From assembly GCF_034087045.1 (NCBI RefSeq), contig NZ_CP139247.1:8024001-8088000 (forward strand): a stretch of 64,000 nucleotides of DNA. Reading direction: 5' to 3'. This document shows, one piece after another, positions 9,075-19,259 of the stretch; the first letter of the stretch is position 1, and each line of letters starts with the position of its first letter. Below the pieces are notes generated by a model that was given only the letters and a program-made list of their open reading frames with translations, did not search any database and was not told the DNA's origin. The position numbers were made by a program, and so were the translations under genes. The stretch is from Chitinophaga sancti (GTDB taxonomy: Bacteria > Bacteroidota > Bacteroidia > Chitinophagales > Chitinophagaceae).

Positions 9075-9887
9075 TTAGTCTTCAATATCCGGTACTAATT
9101 CCAGTCCATAAGCTTCTGCGGTGAGCAGGCCATTGGCTTTGGTAGTAGCCAGGATCCCGGCATCGGGGTTGAGTGTATGAGTTTGGTATACGTTATGGAG
9201 GTAATCCATACTATAAAGTTTATTCGCCAGGCCATCGGGTACACCGGCCAGGTATTTCAATACCTCATTTACGATCAGCATACCGGTAGCGCCATGCGTT
9301 ACACCGATAGCACCAGCATCAAAATTGGTATATTCATCAATCAGGTTAATATTGCAACGGTAAGACGCTGCCGCATCACCACTGGATGGCGCGATATTAA
9401 ACCCAGCCCACCAGGAGATCCAGTTATGTACCTCGCCAATTACAAAAGGTTTACCTTTTGCGATACAGGCATCATTCACCACCAGGTGAGTCGGCATATG
9501 TTGAGAACAATCAATGACGAGGTCCATACCTTCCAGCAACTGGTTGATATTTTCAGGTTTCACCTGCAACAACAGGGGATAATGTTTAGTAAAAGGATTG
9601 CTGGACCACAGACGGCTGGCAGCCATCTTCGCCTTGTGCTTACGCAGATCCTGCATATGGTAAATAGGCTGACGATGCATATCTTCGTCAGTAATTACAC
9701 CATAGTCAGCAATGCCGATTACACCCACACCACTTGCACTCAGGTATTGAATAACCGGGCTACCTAAACCTCCCGCACCTACAACCAGGATACGGCTTTC
9801 CTTCAGTTTTTCCTGCATAGCAGTGCCCATACCGGGAACGGCTATGGGATATCTAAAATGTGCTAATTCTTTTTCGATTAATGCCAT
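9075..9887 (-). CDS. ThiF/MoeB/HesA-family E1-like protein lacking the zinc cysteines
   Basis: A 270-residue member of the ubiquitin-activating-like superfamily, which adenylates the C-terminus of sulfur-carrier proteins. The nucleotide loop GAGGLG is at residues 37-42. The MHRQ motif and the KAKMAASRL lysine keep the usual ATP-contact residues. The paired CxxC zinc motifs of MoeB and ThiF are absent: only one Cys occurs in the equivalent stretch (ASYRCNINL), and no Cys pair follows. It could be a divergent ThiF/MoeB enzyme or a non-sulfur-transferring homologue. No moa, moe or thi genes lie nearby. Confidence 0.75.
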   Translation of the reverse strand: MALIEKELAHFRYPIAVPGMGTAMQEKLKESRILVVGAGGLGSPVIQYLSASGVGVIGIADYGVITDEDMHRQPIYHMQDLRKHKAKMAASRLWSSNPFTKHYPLLLQVKPENINQLLEGMDLVIDCSQHMPTHLVVNDACIAKGKPFVIGEVHNWISWWAGFNIAPSSGDAAASYRCNINLIDEYTNFDAGAIGVTHGATGMLIVNEVLKYLAGVPDGLANKLYSMDYLHNVYQTHTLNPDAGILATTKANGLLTAEAYGLELVPDIED

Positions 9888-9914
9888 TGAACAACCCCTT
9901 TTAAAAATAATAAA

Positions 9915-11270
9915 TTAGTCCTGCGGGAATTCAAGTGTAAACTTGCTACCCTTGCCCACAGCGCTTTCTACCTTGATTTTTCCTTTGTGTGCATCGATGA
10001 TGGCTTTTACATAGCTGAGACCCAGGCCGAAGCCTTTTACATTGTGTACGTTACCTGTATGTGCACGATAGAATTTTTCAAAGATACGTGAAATCGTATC
10101 ACGACTCATCCCGATACCATTATCTGATACAGTGATGACAAGGCTCTTGCGGGTGCTGTAGGTAGAGATAATCACTTCCAGGTTCTCTTTGGAATACTTG
10201 ATCGCATTGTCCAGCAGGTTAAAAATAACGTTGGAGAAATGTACGTCATCAGCCTGAATGATCGGGTTGATGGCATCCAGTCTCAGTTCAACGTGACCAT
10301 TCTTGGAAGCCAGCTGCAGCTGTATATTTTCGACCGTATGCGTGATTACTTCATGCACATCGGTGGGTTGTAATTTTAATCCAATTTCGTTCTTTTCCAA
10401 CAAGGCTGATTGCAGAATGCTTTCCACCTGTTTGTTCATACGTTTATTCTCTTCTTTGATGATACCGGAGAAGTAGCGGATCTTTTCTTTATTGTCCATG
10501 ACCTTCTCATTGCCGATCGCATCGATGGCCAGCGAGATGGTGGCCAGCGGGGTTTTCAGCTCATGCGTCATGTTGTTGATGAAGTCAGATTTGATCTCGG
10601 AGATCTTCTTCTGGTTCAGCATGGTGCGGATGGTGAGTGCAAATGCAGTGATGATTACACCGGTAAAGAGAATACCACCGGCAACCATTTTTCCGAGAGA
10701 CAGCAGGAAAGACATGTTATTGCGAGGTTGCAGTACCACCATGGTTTCCGTATTATCCGTCATGTATTCATAGCTACCTAACAGTGGCATGTATTTCACG
10801 AGGTAGTTTACACTATCCCGGGCTACAGCTGTGGCCATATTAGGGAAGCCGGCAGACTGCATTTTAATGCTGCTTTCGCCAAAGTTCCCTTTGCCTACGA
10901 TCGCGAATTCAAAGGTGGTATCAAGCCCTTCGCGTTTCAGTCCGCTGATGAGCAGGTTTCTCACCTCTGCGGTCGTGAAGCGGTCACTGACAGCGATATT
11001 CAGGTCAAGTGTATTGAACTTATCGATCGTTAAACCTCTTTCGGTAGGCCTGACGCCGGGACCATTCATTTTCAGGCGAATTGCGGGACCGGAGCGTGCA
11101 AGCATTTCTTCCCGCACCCTATCAAGTACATTGATAGCGCGTTCTTCAATCTGCTCTCTGCGTACGATAGAGGCGTTATGGATCCAGCTAAACTGGATGT
11201 AAATGAGGCCCAGCAAGGATAGTGTAATTAACACCACAATGATGGGAAAGACTTTCTTCAGTGGTACCAT
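9915..11270 (-). CDS. Two-component sensor histidine kinase
   Basis: A 451-residue membrane sensor kinase. One helix lies near residues 8-28 and a second near 195-215, enclosing a periplasmic sensor region of about 165 residues with no family I recognise. The HisKA box THELKTPLATI gives the phosphoacceptor His236. The ATPase domain has NLLDNAIKYS, DNGIGM and GFGLGLSYVKAI. No response regulator gene is adjacent, so its partner must lie elsewhere. The signal is unknown. Confidence 0.93.
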   Translation of the reverse strand: MVPLKKVFPIIVVLITLSLLGLIYIQFSWIHNASIVRREQIEERAINVLDRVREEMLARSGPAIRLKMNGPGVRPTERGLTIDKFNTLDLNIAVSDRFTTAEVRNLLISGLKREGLDTTFEFAIVGKGNFGESSIKMQSAGFPNMATAVARDSVNYLVKYMPLLGSYEYMTDNTETMVVLQPRNNMSFLLSLGKMVAGGILFTGVIITAFALTIRTMLNQKKISEIKSDFINNMTHELKTPLATISLAIDAIGNEKVMDNKEKIRYFSGIIKEENKRMNKQVESILQSALLEKNEIGLKLQPTDVHEVITHTVENIQLQLASKNGHVELRLDAINPIIQADDVHFSNVIFNLLDNAIKYSKENLEVIISTYSTRKSLVITVSDNGIGMSRDTISRIFEKFYRAHTGNVHNVKGFGLGLSYVKAIIDAHKGKIKVESAVGKGSKFTLEFPQD

Positions 11271-11451
11271 TTCAGGATGCTCGTAAAGCGCACAATATAC
11301 TCACATTCAGTGAGCGTTCCAGCGCTTATTTTGTTAAAACTGGATATTTGCTATAGCAACGTTAATATAAAATTAATACGCTAAAACCTTTTACCAGCTT
11401 GGATTACGCAAATAAATACCACTTTAACGTAATTTTAACTGGCCAAAGTCG

Positions 11452-11481
11452 TTTGTAATTCTCTTTCTTTACGTACATTTG
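11452..11481 (+). promoter_or_regulatory. Bacteroidota housekeeping promoter of a short transcript
   Basis: TTTG at 11452-11455, an 18-base spacer, and TACATTTG at 11474-11481, matching TTTG-N19-TAnnTTTG closely. A start near 11486 would give a transcript of about 140 bases ending at the hairpin at 11604-11625. Confidence 0.65.
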
Positions 11482-11485
11482 CTAT

Positions 11486-11628
11486 ATCAAACTGGTACTA
11501 AATTTGATGTAACAGTTTAACAAACAAGCAATTTTAATTTTTCTACATACATCGACATGGATTCGTTCCATAAAGCGATTTAGATTTTGGTTGATAAAAT
11601 GGTAAGGAGGCTTTCTAGCCTCCTTTAT
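11486..11628 (+). ncRNA. Candidate small RNA or mini-peptide transcript
   Basis: A short unit bounded by a good promoter and a rho-independent terminator, with no long reading frame. The only plausible coding sequence is an eight-codon frame at 11557-11583 (MDSFHKAI, then TAG). It could be a regulatory small RNA, a micro-peptide gene or a leader. Nothing ties it to the flanking kinase or YqgE genes. I do not recognise an Rfam family. Confidence 0.4.
11604..11628 (+). terminator. Intrinsic terminator of the short transcript
   Basis: AAGGAGGC (11604-11611) pairs with GCCTCCTT (11618-11625) around a 6-base loop and is followed by TATTTATTTT. Confidence 0.75.
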
Positions 11629-11728
11629 TTATTTTGCTGATGGCTACGCCATCAATAATAAAAAAATGCACGCCCTCCCTACTATACTTGCATTCAATTA
11701 GTTAAATTTGAGTAAGTGATAAAACTGA

Positions 11729-12289
11729 ATGTGTATGGTAACCTTGTCGCCTGGAATATTGCTTATTTCTGACCCGTTCCTTAAAGATCCAAACTTCGCC
11801 CGCACCGTAGTACTACTCTGTGAGCACCAATCCAATAAAGGAAGTTTTGGCTTCGTCCTCAACAAACGTTTTGATCAAAATCTGCACGACCTCGTTCCAG
11901 ACATATTGATTCCCAACATCCCTGTCTATTACGGAGGCCCGGTGCAGATAGACACCATCCACTTCGTTCATCAACAACCAGAACTCATCAAAGGTGGTTT
12001 CGAAATCATCAACGGTGTATACTGGGGTGGGGAATTTGATAAAGTTGTGAACCTGATCAATGCAGGCAAACTCGATATCAATAAGATCCGTTTCTTCATC
12101 GGCTATTCCGGTTGGAGTAGTGGACAGCTTGACAATGAATTAAATGAAAAAAGCTGGATACTTTCACCCAGCAATAAAGCCCTCATCTTCGATGAAAAAG
12201 ATGAGAACATATGGAAACAAGCTTTAAAGAACCTGGGCAGTAACTTTGCCATCATGGCCAACTTCCCCATAGATCCATTATTAAATTAG
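11729..12289 (+). CDS. YqgE/AlgH family protein (DUF179)
   Basis: A 186-residue soluble protein of the conserved YqgE/AlgH family, whose exact function is not settled. The N-terminus (SPGILLISDPFLKDPNFARTV) and GSFGFVLNKRF are the family signatures, with YYGGPVQ and the SGWSSGQLDNEL block further on. The frame opens at ATG 11729 (MCMVT); the second ATG at 11735 is equally likely to be the true start. It is a single gene with about 120 bases of leader. Confidence 0.88.
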   Translation: MCMVTLSPGILLISDPFLKDPNFARTVVLLCEHQSNKGSFGFVLNKRFDQNLHDLVPDILIPNIPVYYGGPVQIDTIHFVHQQPELIKGGFEIINGVYWGGEFDKVVNLINAGKLDINKIRFFIGYSGWSSGQLDNELNEKSWILSPSNKALIFDEKDENIWKQALKNLGSNFAIMANFPIDPLLN

Positions 12290-12879
12290 CAACGTGTATA
12301 CTGCACCGTTTGCCACTGATGAGCTGTAAATAGCTGGTTGTGGAAAAAAAAGAAAAAAAATATTTACAAGCCTAAAGACTCAGTTCCAACGACTAACGTT
12401 GTTGGCTGGATTTTAGTATCCCCCAACGACCACTCAGCACGAGGATATTTAAAAAAAATCAAATATCTTGCTTGAGCAAAATAGTAATGTAGTCAGAGCT
12501 ATCTATTGTTGGTGACCCTGTTTATCAGTATTATGATTGGAAAAAGTGAACTAAACCGAAGTATAAACACCTATGAAGGACAAACCGATACACATGTTAC
12601 GTATGCCTTCCTGGACTATAATTGAAACAACTAAAATATAATCACTTACCCTCTATTTCCGGTCAGGGGTTTGTGATAAATGTGACAGTTATACAATTAA
12701 AAAATCATTACATAATATAAGATATTCATTTTCATAGGAACAGGCCCAATTGCGGCTGTAGGATACTTGTATCCTGCGCGGCGTGGGTCCTGATTGTAAG
12801 ACGCCCTGGCCAGTAATCTTACTGCGCTCCTTCAACAGGGTAATTATTAATTAGATTGGAATAGTTAGGACAAAACGAA
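12290..12879. other. Intergenic region with predicted secondary structure
   Basis: About 590 bases without a convincing gene. The 12719-12862 part is GC-richer than its surroundings and full of short pairings: GGATAC/GTATCC at 12761-12774, GGCGT/ACGCC, GTAAG/CTTAC and CCCTG/CAGGG. A hairpin CCAACGAC/GTTGTTGG lies near 12387-12406. A 30-codon frame at 12533-12625 has no family I recognise. It may hold an unrecognised structured RNA or an old mobile-element remnant. Confidence 0.3.
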
Positions 12880-12901
12880 GGCCGGGTAATCCTACCCGGC
12901 C
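12880..12901 (-). terminator. Terminator of the atpDC transcript
   Basis: A perfect 8-bp stem, GGCCGGGT (12880-12887) with ACCCGGCC (12894-12901), followed on the minus strand by TTCGTTTTG. It lies 30 bases past the atpC stop. Confidence 0.75.
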
Positions 12902-12947
12902 TATTTCATTTATAGCTATTCGCTATTTCAGTTATATTGCTGATGCA
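12902..12947 (-). repeat. Short repeat of the atpC 3' end
   Basis: On the minus strand the final atpC codons AGCAATATAACTGAAATAGC recur 24 bases later as AGCTATAAATGAAATAGG. The copy lies between the stop and the terminator. Only two copies, with a few gaps, so this is a weaker member of the pattern described in the findings. Confidence 0.4.
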
Positions 12948-13183
12948 CCTTCTACAAGCACAGTCGCTTTATTCCTTAGTACTTCCACAAAACCACCTTC
13001 TATGTTATAGAATTCATTCTGTGACTTATCTTTCAGCACTTTCATTCTGCCCTTGCCCAATGCGGCAATCAACGGCGCGTGATTATTCAGCACTTCAAAA
13101 GAGCCGTCTATCCCTGGCAACTGTACGCCATACACTTCGCCAGAGTACAGTTTCTTTTCAGGTGTTAATACTTCTAATAACAT
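12932..13183 (-). CDS. atpC: ATP synthase F1 epsilon subunit (short form)
   Basis: An 83-residue epsilon subunit, part of the central stalk of F1F0 ATP synthase. Only the N-terminal beta-sandwich is present (LLEVLTPEKKLYSGEV, GSFEVLNNHAPLIAALGKG); the C-terminal helical pair that inhibits the enzyme in other bacteria is missing. This short form is usual in Bacteroidota. It lies 26 bases after atpD. The remaining atp genes are elsewhere, as is common in this phylum. Confidence 0.95.
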   Translation of the reverse strand: MLLEVLTPEKKLYSGEVYGVQLPGIDGSFEVLNNHAPLIAALGKGRMKVLKDKSQNEFYNIEGGFVEVLRNKATVLVEGASAI

Positions 13184-13209
13184 ATTAAAAGTTAAGGGTG
13201 ATAAATGAA

Positions 13210-14795
<1,586 letters not shown>

Positions 14796-15238
14796 ATACC
14801 GTGGATATTCCGCCGAAATTCCCCTTTTAAACGTGGCTTTGCGCTAATTATGTTAGACATAATTATTATGCATTCTCAGGTGTAAAAATAACAGGTCCAA
14901 GCCATTTGTCATGCATGATTGTCATCATTCTTATCCACATATAGAATCATACAAATGTTAGCATTATGCTAAAACCAGCCCCACAAAACCATTAAAACCC
15001 GCTACAGCTCAGCATTTAAGTAATCCGGCACAGGATTTGTTTTTATTATATCAAGCTAAATTCTGACACCGCGAACATCCGAAAATGAATGCAGCAGGCC
15101 AGCCTAAGCCACCAATAACACTTGATCAACTGTTATACACTACTCATTCGTAAACTATTAAATTTCAATTGATTCCTTTACTGCTGTAGAACTAAATCCT
15201 ATACATTAAAGTAATCAGCCGCCAAAAAGATTACATAT
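14796..15238. other. Gene-free divergent intergenic region
   Basis: About 440 AT-rich bases between divergently oriented atpD and the DUF6600 gene. I see no open frame, RNA gene or strong hairpin beyond the atpD promoter at its left end. Confidence 0.4.
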
Positions 15239-16696
15239 ATGAAAAACATTAAACGATATATTTTCACAATAGCAATAGCAGCCTCCTTTGCTGCACTCCC
15301 CGGTATGTCCTGTGTAGCTGCCCGCCCTCCACAAGACTTTCAGGTTTCTAATGGCGGCTTCTACGATGCCCTTAGCCCTTATGGCCGCTGGGTCAATTAT
15401 GGAGGTTACGGTGACTGCTGGATTCCAAATGCCGGACCTGATTTCCAACCCTATTCTACCAATGGTCACTGGGTATACACTGACTATGGCTGGACCTGGA
15501 TGTCTGATTACGATTGGGGATGGGCTCCTTTCCACTACGGTCGCTGGACATATGACGACTATTATGGCTGGATCTGGATCCCAGGTTACGAATGGGGACC
15601 TGCATGGGTGAGCTGGAGAAACAGTACCGATTATTATGGCTGGGCACCTTTAGGTCCTGGTATGAGCATCGGCGTGAGTGTGAATATTCCCGTATCCTAC
15701 TGGTCATTCGTACCCTGCCAGTACATTACCAACGCTTATGTAAGCCGATATTATGTACCTCATAATAATAGAGTAGAAGTTTATAACCGTACTACCATCA
15801 TTAATAATACAACTATTATTAATAACCGCACCTACTACCGTGGCCCTGCCACCAGGGATGTAGAACGCTATACCAGGACAAACATCCGTCCAATGCGTGT
15901 GGAAAACAGTGATCGCCCAGGTCGTGGTTCAATAGGTAATGACCAGGTACGTGTATACCGTCCTAACCCAAATGACTTACGTCAGGGTCAGCAGAACCGG
16001 AACTTCTCCAGCGGTAACGGTAATAACAGGAATAACTTCGATAGACCTAATAGTCCGAATAATAATAACAACGTTCCTAACAGGGTTGATAACAGGAATA
16101 ATAACGTTCCTAACAGGGGCAATAATAACAATAATAACAACCTCCCTAACAGGAATGATAATAACAATAACAACGTCCCTAACAGGGTCGATAATAGAAA
16201 CAATAATAATAACACAAACAACATTAACAATGACCGGAACGACAATCGCAATTCTGACAGGGGCCTTGACAGGAATAACAATTCTAACAGGCCTGATCGT
16301 ACCTCGCCTTCAACGCCTACGCCCAATACCAGTACGCGCACGCAGGTAAATGACCAGCAACGTATCCAGCAGCAGCAACAGCAGGAACGTGTTCGTCAAC
16401 AGCAGCAGCAACAACGTGTTCAGCAGCAGCAAAATCAACAAAGGATACAGCAACAACAGCAACAGCAAAGGACTCAACAGGAACAACAACAGCGTATCCA
16501 GCAACAACAACAGCAGCAAAGAGCGCAACAGGAACAACAGCAGAGAGTTCAACAACAGCAACAACAACAACGTACCCAGCAGCAGCAACAGCAGCAAAGA
16601 GTGCAGCCACAGCCACAGCAGCAAAGGGTACAGCAACAACAGGCACAACAGCAATCCCAACCTTCCCGTACTGCTCCACGCAGAACTGAAAGGTAA
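15239..16696 (+). CDS. Secreted DUF6600-type protein with Asn-rich and Gln-rich tail
   Basis: A 485-residue exported protein of unknown function. A signal peptide covers about residues 1-29 and ends near a Cys (GMSCVAARPP). The folded part, roughly residues 35-170, is packed with Tyr, Trp and Gly in the pattern GRWVNYGGYGDCW / GWAPFHYGRWTYDDYYGWIW, typical of DUF6600 and YXWGXW repeats. From about residue 255 it becomes Asn-rich (runs of up to six Asn between NVPNR repeats), and from about 375 almost pure Gln/Arg (QQQQRVQQQQ). Such tails resemble prion-like low-complexity regions. ATG at 15239 starts directly before the signal peptide. Confidence 0.8.
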   Translation: MKNIKRYIFTIAIAASFAALPGMSCVAARPPQDFQVSNGGFYDALSPYGRWVNYGGYGDCWIPNAGPDFQPYSTNGHWVYTDYGWTWMSDYDWGWAPFHYGRWTYDDYYGWIWIPGYEWGPAWVSWRNSTDYYGWAPLGPGMSIGVSVNIPVSYWSFVPCQYITNAYVSRYYVPHNNRVEVYNRTTIINNTTIINNRTYYRGPATRDVERYTRTNIRPMRVENSDRPGRGSIGNDQVRVYRPNPNDLRQGQQNRNFSSGNGNNRNNFDRPNSPNNNNNVPNRVDNRNNNVPNRGNNNNNNNLPNRNDNNNNNVPNRVDNRNNNNNTNNINNDRNDNRNSDRGLDRNNNSNRPDRTSPSTPTPNTSTRTQVNDQQRIQQQQQQERVRQQQQQQRVQQQQNQQRIQQQQQQQRTQQEQQQRIQQQQQQQRAQQEQQQRVQQQQQQQRTQQQQQQQRVQPQPQQQRVQQQQAQQQSQPSRTAPRRTER

Positions 16697-16715
16697 TATT
16701 GCCAGACTTTAATTA

Positions 16716-17228
16716 TCAGAGACCATAAACCTCCCGATATATTTCATTGCTGACTTTTGAAAAGGTATGTTCCTCCTGGAACATACCTTTCTGCATTAAG
16801 ATCAATTGTAATGGCTCCCAACCTTCCCTGTAAGGAGGCTGTAAATAAGGTGTGGAAAATGCAGCAAAACCCAGCGCTTCATAAAACCGGATCCGCCGCT
16901 GCGCATTAAGAGTATGCGGTAACTCGGTTTCTAATACTAACCGACCAAATCGCTCAAATAATAAGGTAATCACCTTCGTACCCATCCCCTGCCCTCTCAT
17001 AGCAGGATCGATCGCAAAATGCTCTATAAACGTGAAATCAGTCAGTCCCCAACAAAACACAAACCCCACAAACCTTGCCCCCTCCATCACCTTCAGCAAC
17101 TGCAATGCCCCCTCCACCAGCAACCGCTGTTGCGCAGGCAAAGGCCGCCGCTCCTCCTCAGGAAAGGCTGCCTCATACAATGCATTAACTTCAGGTGAAA
17201 TAATTTTTGTGTGCTGGAACGATAACAT
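16716..17228 (-). CDS. GNAT-family N-acetyltransferase
   Basis: A 170-residue acyl-CoA-dependent acetyltransferase. The acetyl-CoA loop is seen as IDPAMRGQGMGTKVI, with the family's beta-bulge FIEHFAI before it and the C-terminal RIRFYEALGFAAFS. The substrate is not predictable. It converges with the DUF6600 gene and sits 13 bases after the coiled-coil membrane protein gene, so those two are probably co-transcribed. Confidence 0.82.
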   Translation of the reverse strand: MLSFQHTKIISPEVNALYEAAFPEEERRPLPAQQRLLVEGALQLLKVMEGARFVGFVFCWGLTDFTFIEHFAIDPAMRGQGMGTKVITLLFERFGRLVLETELPHTLNAQRRIRFYEALGFAAFSTPYLQPPYREGWEPLQLILMQKGMFQEEHTFSKVSNEIYREVYGL

Positions 17229-17241
17229 GTCCCAAAGATAA

Positions 17242-17853
17242 TTACTTATCCGGCGTACATTTAAAAGGATCCGGGTTAACTGGATCTACTACTTTATTTA
17301 CAGCCCAGCAAAAATTCATAGACTGACTCGTAATACTCACTAACTTAATAACTACCTTCTGCCCCTTCCTGCTATCCGCCGCTCTCACCGACTTCGTCCC
17401 CTTCGCCCCTATATCACTGATAGTATACTGCTCTGTCTTAAATACTTCTCCATTTCCTCTCTGATACTCTACCGACACCACCACATTATCAACCACAAAC
17501 TCCGTCTGGTTCTTCACAATAACATCCAGATCCTTTATCCCTCCCAGGAAACCAGTTCTGTAATCACTATTCGTCACCGCAATAAACTGCTTCCAGTTCT
17601 TTCTATAATAGATCCTGGGATCTACAAACTGCCCCTGGCTATTCTGCCGCTCCCTCACCTCTGCCCTGTCCGCAATCTGTTGCGCAGTATTACTACTCAT
17701 GTCTAATGACTGCCTCAAATGACGATTCTCATTATTCAACCGTTCATTCTCTGCCAATATCTTCTTTACCCGCTGCTGCTGCCGGGAATAACTCATCACG
17801 AGAAAAATACCTAGAAAAATGATGATGATAATATATCCTACATTCCGTTTCAT
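17242..17853 (-). CDS. Single-pass membrane protein with coiled coil, unknown function
   Basis: A protein of about 203 residues that I do not recognise. It has one strongly hydrophobic helix just after the start (MKRNVGYIIIIIFLGIF), a coiled-coil segment of about 30 residues (ENERLNNENRHLRQSL), and a C-terminal domain of about 115 residues that looks like a beta-sandwich (FVVDNVVVSVEYQRGNG). A frame open to GTG 17898 exists, but its AAGGAG touches the GTG with no spacing, so I prefer ATG 17853. It probably sits in the inner membrane with the domain outside. Confidence 0.6.
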   Translation of the reverse strand: MKRNVGYIIIIIFLGIFLVMSYSRQQQRVKKILAENERLNNENRHLRQSLDMSSNTAQQIADRAEVRERQNSQGQFVDPRIYYRKNWKQFIAVTNSDYRTGFLGGIKDLDVIVKNQTEFVVDNVVVSVEYQRGNGEVFKTEQYTISDIGAKGTKSVRAADSRKGQKVVIKLVSITSQSMNFCWAVNKVVDPVNPDPFKCTPDK

Positions 17854-18056
17854 AACGGACTTATCTGAAAAAATGATGCCAGTGATAATATCACCCACTC
17901 CTTAAACGCAAACTAAATCTTCCCTCCTCTCTATATACCAGTATCTCTTTCCTCACGCTAAATTTGGCCTTTTGAAGAATAAATGTTCCCCCCATCAATT
18001 CTTAGAAGCTAATATATATTTACCAATCGTTATTTTTGCACCTCTAAATCTCCCCT

Positions 18057-19217
18057 ATGGAACTTGTGATTGTAAATGATAAACACACAGCAAAGCAGTT
18101 TTTAGACGTTCATGTGCTGCTGAATAAAGATATTCCCGGATGGGTTCGTCCCCTGGATAAAGATATCAACGCGGTGTTTGATACGAAAAAGAACAAGGCA
18201 TTCCGTCACGGAGAGTTGATCCGCTGGGTGCTGAAGGATGATAATGGCAAACTGATAGGCCGTATCGCCGCTTTTGTAAATAAGAAATATAAGAGCAAGG
18301 GAGATACCCAACCAACAGGTGGTATAGGCTTCTTCGATGCGATCAATGATCAGAAAGCTGCCAACTTCCTCTTTGACCATGCCCGTGACTGGCTGAAAGA
18401 AAGAGGAATGGAAGCCATGGATGGCCCTATCAACTTCGGTGAAAGAAACAACTGGTGGGGATTGCTGGTAGAAGGCTTTCACGAGCCGTTATATGCTATG
18501 AACTTCAATCCGCCATACTATAAGCAACTAATGGAAAATTATGGTTTCCTGCCATTCTTCCACCAGCATTGCTATGGTCGGGATGTGAAAGAGCGCGTGC
18601 AGGAAAAGTTTTATAACCGCCACGCCGCTATGGCAGCAGATCCTGCATTCTCTTCCAGCCACCTCAAAAAGAACCGGATGGAAAAGTATGTAAAAGACTT
18701 TGTGCATGTGTATAATAAAGCCTGGGCAGGCCACGGTGGTAATAAGGAGATGGGCTTCCAGCAGGCCATGAAGTTGTTTAAACAGATGAAACCTGTGATG
18801 GATGAAAAAATCATATGGTTCATTTATCACAACAATGAACCTATCGGCGCCTGGTTGAACCTGCCTTCCCTGAATGAGTATTTCAAACACTTGAATGGTA
18901 AATTTGGTCCCTTACAGATACTCAAACTCCTCTGGTTAAAGATGACCCGGGGTACCAAAACTTTTACAGGGATCTTATTTGGTATAGTACCTGAATTTCA
19001 GGGAACAGGTGCAGATGCTTACCTGGTACTGGAAGGTGGCGCTATTATCCAGAACAAGCTGAAATATGAAAAATACGAGATGCAATGGATTGGCGACTTC
19101 AATCCTAAAATGATCAATATGGCAGAAGGGCTGGGAACAACTATCACCCGTAGGTTAACGACTTACCGTTATCTTTTTGACAGAACCAAAGAATTCAAAC
19201 GTCACCCACTACTCTGA
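18057..19217 (+). CDS. GNAT-fold protein of the YghO type
   Basis: A 386-residue protein with the duplicated acyltransferase-like fold found in E. coli YghO relatives. Landmarks are PGWVRPLDKDINAVFD, GRIAAFVNKKY, GPINFGERNNWWGLLVEGF and the acceptor-like GIVPEFQGTGADAYLV near residue 320. The biological substrate is not known for the family. It is a single gene, closed by a strong terminator. A TATTTTTG element 19 bases upstream may be its -7 box. Confidence 0.75.
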   Translation: MELVIVNDKHTAKQFLDVHVLLNKDIPGWVRPLDKDINAVFDTKKNKAFRHGELIRWVLKDDNGKLIGRIAAFVNKKYKSKGDTQPTGGIGFFDAINDQKAANFLFDHARDWLKERGMEAMDGPINFGERNNWWGLLVEGFHEPLYAMNFNPPYYKQLMENYGFLPFFHQHCYGRDVKERVQEKFYNRHAAMAADPAFSSSHLKKNRMEKYVKDFVHVYNKAWAGHGGNKEMGFQQAMKLFKQMKPVMDEKIIWFIYHNNEPIGAWLNLPSLNEYFKHLNGKFGPLQILKLLWLKMTRGTKTFTGILFGIVPEFQGTGADAYLVLEGGAIIQNKLKYEKYEMQWIGDFNPKMINMAEGLGTTITRRLTTYRYLFDRTKEFKRHPLL

Positions 19218-19228
19218 GTTAACATACA

Positions 19229-19257
19229 AACGGCCTCCCTGAAAAGGAGGCCGTTTT
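19229..19257. terminator. Terminator between convergent genes
   Basis: CGGCCTCC (19231-19238) pairs with GGAGGCCG (19246-19253) and is followed by TTTTAATT on the plus strand. The convergent hybrid kinase gene ends at 19260 and may use the same hairpin. Confidence 0.8.
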
Positions 19258-19259
19258 AA

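Noticed and set aside
12533..12625. 30-codon frame MIGKSELNRSINTYEGQTDT onwards
   Set aside because: No family, no ribosome site, and composition like its non-coding surroundings.
15988..16679. Leucine-rich or valine-rich antisense frames
   Set aside because: They are shadows of the Asn/Gln-rich tail of the DUF6600 gene.
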